From positions 1,812,001-1,876,000 of the forward strand of contig JAYKKM010000418.1 of NCBI GenBank assembly GCA_035772405.1: a stretch of DNA of 64,000 nt, read 5' to 3'. Position numbers and translations under genes: made by a program. The notes below the pieces were generated by a model. It was not told the origin of the DNA. It searched no databases and worked only from the letters and a program-made list of their open reading frames with translations. Source of the stretch: Chrysogorgia sp. JL179-B06 (Eukaryota; Cnidaria; Anthozoa; Scleralcyonacea; Chrysogorgiidae). This document shows positions 57,864-64,000 of this stretch, one piece after another; the stretch's first letter is position 1; each line of letters opens with the position of its first letter.

Positions 57864-58690
57864 CTATCTCATTAAGTTGAGTTGGTGTCTAGTTACATGT
57901 CGGCATTTCGAGAAGAATTCTGACCGTTTGCTTAGGAAATGTTTCTTCTTTGCCTTCATTAGAAGTAATTTCTCCTCCAGGCACAAATTGCATCTTTTCG
58001 ACCCAGGTTTATATGCCGCAACTTGTTTGATTATAGACCACTTAATGCTGAAGTCTTTGCTCTCTTTCTTCAGATTCCAAACATGTTTGGACAGTTCGGT
58101 GTCGTTTGAATATTTTATGTTTCGAAAAGACTTCAAGTGGTTTCTATATCTTTGCTTAAATTCGTTGGCTGTAATGCCGATGTAGCTTTTCCTTTCTCCG
58201 TTGTCTTTCGTCGTTACGTCAGCCTTGTAAACGACGCTCTTTGTTAAGCATTTTCCAGTGGTTGGGCATTCATCCGGTCGTCGACAATTGCACGTGCGGG
58301 TGTCGTTTGTCGTGTTCGGTTTTGTTTAGCGTCTCGAGTCAGGATACGTTTGTTGTGTTTGTTGATAAAGCTTTTCATATTCCCCATACAACTGTAACTT
58401 ATTCGTACTGTGTGGCGGTTACATAGTTTGTGTTTTGTCGATAAGATGTAGAAAGGCCCGTTCTAACGTTTTTACTATAAGGAGGGTTGTACCATATTTC
58501 GTCGTCGTCGTCGTCTGTTTTGTGTTTGGGAATTCACGTTGCGTTGTGCTGGTTCGTATGTTAAGTTTGCGTTAAAGTTGCTTTGTTTGAGAGCGTCACT
58601 GTAAAGAGAGGAGGCTGCGTTGAATGTTTCTTCGTCGCACGATAGCTTATTGATTCGTTGGTTAAGGGTAATTGTCGTAAGATGGGAGGT
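57864..58690 (-). pseudogene. Penelope-like element: C-terminal part with GIY-YIG endonuclease, frameshifted
   Basis: Reading leftward from about 58690: YSDALKQSNFN and the acidic DDDDDEIWYNPPYSKNVRTG, then RISYSCMGNM, then the endonuclease part beginning CNCRRPDECPTTGKC. It goes on with VVYKADV, SYIGITANEFKQRYRNH, LSKHVWNLK, RCNLCLEEKLLL and KRSEFFSKCRH. These blocks define the linker and GIY-YIG domain of Penelope-like elements. Several frameshifts occur (near 58325 and 58430). The reverse transcriptase part is missing. The last stop is at 57864, followed by the hammerhead motif. Confidence 0.85.
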
Positions 58691-58744
58691 GGGTGATTGG
58701 ATAGACGGTTGATATAAAGTGGATCATGGTTTGAATATGATTTG

Positions 58745-58930
58745 AATATGGTTTGAATTTTCCGTTCGATAATCAAACAAGTTGCGGCATATAAACCTGG
58801 GTCGAAAAAATGCAATTTGTGCCTGGAGGAGAAATTACTTCTAATGAAAGCAAAGAAGAAACATTTTCTAAACTTGACAAACGGTCAGAATTCTTCTCGA
58901 AATACCGACATTTTAAGCCTATTTATTTCT
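58745..58930 (+). pseudogene. Second Penelope-like GIY-YIG fragment, opposite strand
   Basis: A + strand segment repeats the end of the domain (IIKQVAAYKPGSKKCNLC, LEEKLLLMKAKKKHF) in the opposite orientation to 57864-58690. It is truncated at both sides. Its 3' part (from 58879) is included in the 682-bp tandem duplication. Confidence 0.8.
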
Positions 58931-59095
58931 CAATTTTTCAATTCTCAAATTTTGGAATTTTTGGTAAGTGTGTTTACAAATAAGCAGTTTAGATTTCAGA
59001 ACGTTCTGAACTTATGACCATGCATTCACCATGGTTATAGTACGTTTTACAAGGTTGTATTTAAATTTGTCACCACAACAAAATCAAAATCATTG

Positions 59096-59096
<1 letters not shown>

Positions 59097-59151
<55 letters not shown>

Positions 59152-59172
59152 ATATATATATCTATATATATA

Positions 59173-59211
<39 letters not shown>

Positions 59212-59346
59212 ATATATATATCTATATATATATATATATATATAATCTATATATATATCTATATATATATCTATATATATATCTATATATATATCTATAT
59301 CTATATATATATCTATATATATATCTATATATATATCTATATACGT
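59097..59346. repeat. (TA)n / (CTATATATAT)n tract
   Basis: Simple sequence in the first 682-bp unit. Long open frames of IYIYIY are artefacts. Confidence 0.95.
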
Positions 59347-59528
59347 GTAGGTTTTGGTCTACGAAATGCAAAGAGTGCTCAACAACATATAGTTAGAGCA
59401 AATAATAGATTTTCGCTTACCTCAAAACTGGTCTGCTACAACTTGTTTCATCTGTAAAAGAATCTTCAGGCAGTACAGATGAAACAAGTTGTAGCAGACC
59501 AGTTTTGAGGTAAGCGAAAATCTATATA

Positions 59529-59563
<35 letters not shown>

Positions 59564-59776
59564 GGTCAGAATTCTTCTCGAAATACCGACATTTTAAGCC
59601 TATTTATTTCTCAATTTTTCAATTCTCAAATTTTGGAATTTTTGGTAAGTGTGTTTACAAATAAGCAGTTTAGATTTCAGAACGTTCTGAACTTATGACC
59701 ATGCATTCACCATGGTTATAGTACGTTTTACAAGGTTGTATTTAAATTTGTCACCACAACAAAATCAAAATCATTG

Positions 59777-59777
<1 letters not shown>

Positions 59778-59840
<63 letters not shown>

Positions 59841-59861
59841 ATATATATATCTATATATATA

Positions 59862-59894
<33 letters not shown>

Positions 59895-60032
59895 ATATAT
59901 ATATCTATATATATATATATATATATATATATCTATATATATATATCTATATATATATCTATATATATATCTATATATATATCTATATCTATATATATAT
60001 CTATATATATATCTATATATATATCTATATAC
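59778..60032. repeat. (TA)n / (CTATATATAT)n tract
   Basis: Counterpart of 59097-59346 in the second unit; the arrangement of C interruptions differs. Confidence 0.95.
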
Positions 60033-60209
60033 GTGTAGGTTTTGGTCTACGAAATGCAAAGAGTGCTCAACAACATATAGTTAGAGCAAATAATAGATTT
60101 TCGCTTACCTCAAAACTGGTCTGCTACAACTTGTTTCATCTGTAAAAGAATCTTCAGGCAGTACAGATGAAACAAGTTGTAGCAGACCAGTTTTGAGGTA
60201 AGCGAAAAT

Positions 60210-60972
<763 letters not shown>

Positions 60973-60989
60973 TAACATGGATGGATTAC

Positions 60990-61085
60990 GCCATCGTGAT
61001 ACGCCATCAATTAGCCATCATACGCCATCAATTAGCAATCATACGCCATCAATTAGCCATCATACGCCATCAATTAGACATCACG
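60990..61085. repeat. Short tandem repeat ATACGCCATCAATTAGCCATC
   Basis: About four copies of a ~21-bp unit with single changes. Confidence 0.85.
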
Positions 61086-61392
61086 GCGCCATGATACGCA
61101 GTAAGGAGAATTTACGTGTTGATAAAAAAGATATTTGTACATTTTATTTGCTTTCTACGGGTTATTTTATAAACGAAATAGAAAACATTTTTATCCGAGT
61201 TCCCATACGTTATATAAACACTCGTGAAAGTTTAGGAGAACTCGAAATCGCGTGGAAAACACTCGCCCTACGGGCTCGTGTTCCCACTATGATTTCTCGT
61301 TCTCCCAAACTTCCACTCGTGTTTATATAATTGTATGTAAACACGGAAAATGTTTTCTATTTCTTAAATATCGTTGTAAGGTTTATACATCT

Positions 61393-62071
<679 letters not shown>

Positions 62072-62283
62072 TATATATATATATATATGTCTGTAGATAT
62101 TGTACTATTACGCTCCTTCACTTCGGTGTTGTTGAGCACTCTGTGAAGTTGGTGTAGGTGTCCTTTAGCGATAATGCAACGCCCACTACCCTTGTGGTAG
62201 TTTGAGCACTCTGGCCCTATACCGCTTCACGCTCTCTGGATGCGCGCATGACCGCTGTTTATCCCACAAGCGCTTGTCACCGG

Positions 62284-62890
<607 letters not shown>

Positions 62891-62891
62891 A

Positions 62892-63252
62892 CGATTATCG
62901 TATACGATTGTCATTCAGTAGCGCATTGTCGTATACGATTGTCATTCTGGGGTGCATTATCGTATACGATTGTCATTCAGGGGTGCATTGTCGTATACGA
63001 TTGTCATTCTGGGGTGCATTGTCGTATACGATTGTTATTCTGGGGTGCATTGTCGTATACGATTGTCATTTTGGGGTGCATTGTCGTATACGATTGTCAT
63101 TCTGAGGTGCATTGTCGTATACGATTGTCATTCTGGGGTGCATTGTCGTATACGATTGTCATTCTGGGGTGCATTGTCGTATACGATTGTCGTACTGGGG
63201 TGCATTGTCGTATACGATTGTCATTCTGGGGTGCATTGTCGTATACGGTTGT
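62892..63252. repeat. 31-bp minisatellite, about 11-12 copies
   Basis: Unit TGTCGTATACGATTGTCATTC followed by TGGGGTGCAT; units differ by one or two bases. GTATACGAT contains a palindromic GTATAC. Open frames in all + phases arise because 31 is not a multiple of 3. Confidence 0.92.
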
Positions 63253-63461
63253 CCTACTGGCGTATGCAATTGTTTGCACACGACATATTTCTTGTATATG
63301 ATTCGATGGCGAATGTTGACACATGTGCACAGTTTGATCACATACACCAAGATCACAAGTGTAGAAAGGCCTTAAGGGTTTCTAGTTTAGGGGTATTGAT
63401 AGAACAGAAAACATAAATTTACAGTAATAGCGGATGTAATAAATATAATGTTGAACTTAAA

Positions 63462-63462
<1 letters not shown>

Positions 63463-63499
<37 letters not shown>
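63463..63499. repeat. (TA)n tract
   Basis: Short TA repeat. Confidence 0.95.
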
Positions 63500-63504
<5 letters not shown>

Positions 63505-63771
63505 GAAAATTAAGTTTATCATATTGAAATGAACTCTTTAAAGTAAGGGGTAATGTTCTGGAGATATTCAGATTTGAAAGATATGCAAATGAGATAACCA
63601 ATGACGTAAAAACCTTGAAATTACATAAAGATAAATCTGAGCTTATCGTTATCGCCAGCAAACATTGTTCAACTCTCTTCAGGTTGGCGGTTAGGATCAC
63701 ATAACTTGTTCTGAATCTGTTAGGAATATTGGCATAACATTTGATCGTACTCTCACAATGTCACAATGTTT

Positions 63772-63940
63772 GATCACATAAATGTGAAGTGTAAATTATA
63801 AATGTGAAGTGTAAAACATAAATGTGAAGTTTAAATCTGCATACTACCATCTTAGGAACATTCACCGGATTAGGACATATCGAACCTGTAACATTCTGAT
63901 TGCCAGTGAGACGCTCTATCCATTGAGTCACCGAGACTCG
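63772..63940 (-). mobile_element. tRNA-derived SINE
   Basis: On the minus strand TGACTCAATGG-ATAGAGCG resembles a polymerase III A box and D arm, and GGTTCGATATG a B box, about 40 bases apart. The tRNA-like head is followed by ~60 bp of body and a tail of TTACACTTCACATTTATG repeats (63772-63835). The tail shows it is a SINE rather than a working tRNA gene. Confidence 0.7.
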
Positions 63941-64000
63941 GATGGACAGCGAAGGTTACAATGACGTACTGATTTAGGTTTATTTGTTTGAGCAGTTATG

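Noticed and set aside
62892..63252. CRISPR-like array of regular repeats
   Set aside because: Units are contiguous with no unique spacers; the surroundings are eukaryotic.
63772..63940. Functional tRNA gene
   Set aside because: The A and B boxes are degenerate, the acceptor ends do not pair clearly, and a repeated tail follows, so a SINE is more likely.

Overview
The window looks like nuclear DNA of an invertebrate animal, probably marine, and it is dominated by large virus-like DNA transposons of the Maverick/Polinton (adintovirus-like) class. The diagnostic genes are a protein-primed family B DNA polymerase, a retroviral-type integrase with a chromodomain, a double jelly-roll major capsid protein, a penton-like minor capsid protein and an A32/FtsK-HerA packaging ATPase. 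The animal-host call rests on the flanking repeats: an RTE-type LINE, a Penelope-like element with a GIY-YIG end, a tRNA-derived SINE, hAT, Merlin and mariner-like DNA transposons, and a GT-AG intron. I cannot name the species.

The layout is nested. Element 1 starts before base 1 and ends near 49871. Element 2 (12095-31537), a related and complete Polinton of about 19.4 kb with 1.2-1.3 kb terminal inverted repeats, sits inside a structural gene of element 1. Element 3 (33628-46106), with a 6-bp target duplication TGGAAA, sits inside element 1's major capsid gene. Element 3 is a snapback: about 3.3 kb inverted arms around a 764-bp core carrying a packaging ATPase, with an integrase fragment and a Bcl-2-like gene in each arm. 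Its right arm is split by a Merlin-type transposon (39892-44953, 9-bp duplication CCAAAATTA), and element 2 is split by a hAT-like element (20011-21355, 8-bp duplication CTGGGAAG). The order of events is therefore readable: element 1 first, then elements 2 and 3, then hAT and Merlin.

Elements 1 and 2 are colinear. A leftward block holds the polymerase, a VLTF3-like zinc-ribbon protein, three small membrane proteins, a Bro-N/nuclease protein, a fibre-like protein and a large protein of unknown role. A rightward block holds the minor capsid, integrase, a long membrane-anchored protein, the major capsid, the ATPase and a final small protein. The two blocks diverge from an intergenic gap of only 17-26 bp. 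Genes are packed with gaps of a few bases or ATGA overlaps, and most start codons sit within a few bases of a TATA-like string. Together the genes would replicate (polymerase), integrate (integrase), build (capsid proteins) and fill (ATPase) a particle. No adenain-type protease was recognised. Element 2 also carries a two-gene rightward cargo module absent from element 1.

From 49872 to the end there is host DNA rich in decayed repeats: palindromic MITEs, a frameshifted RTE retrotransposon (about 53950-57050), a Penelope-like remnant with hammerhead-like motifs (57780-58690), long (TA)n tracts, a 31-bp minisatellite and a SINE at the right edge. I see no host single-copy gene, rRNA, functional tRNA or CRISPR array.
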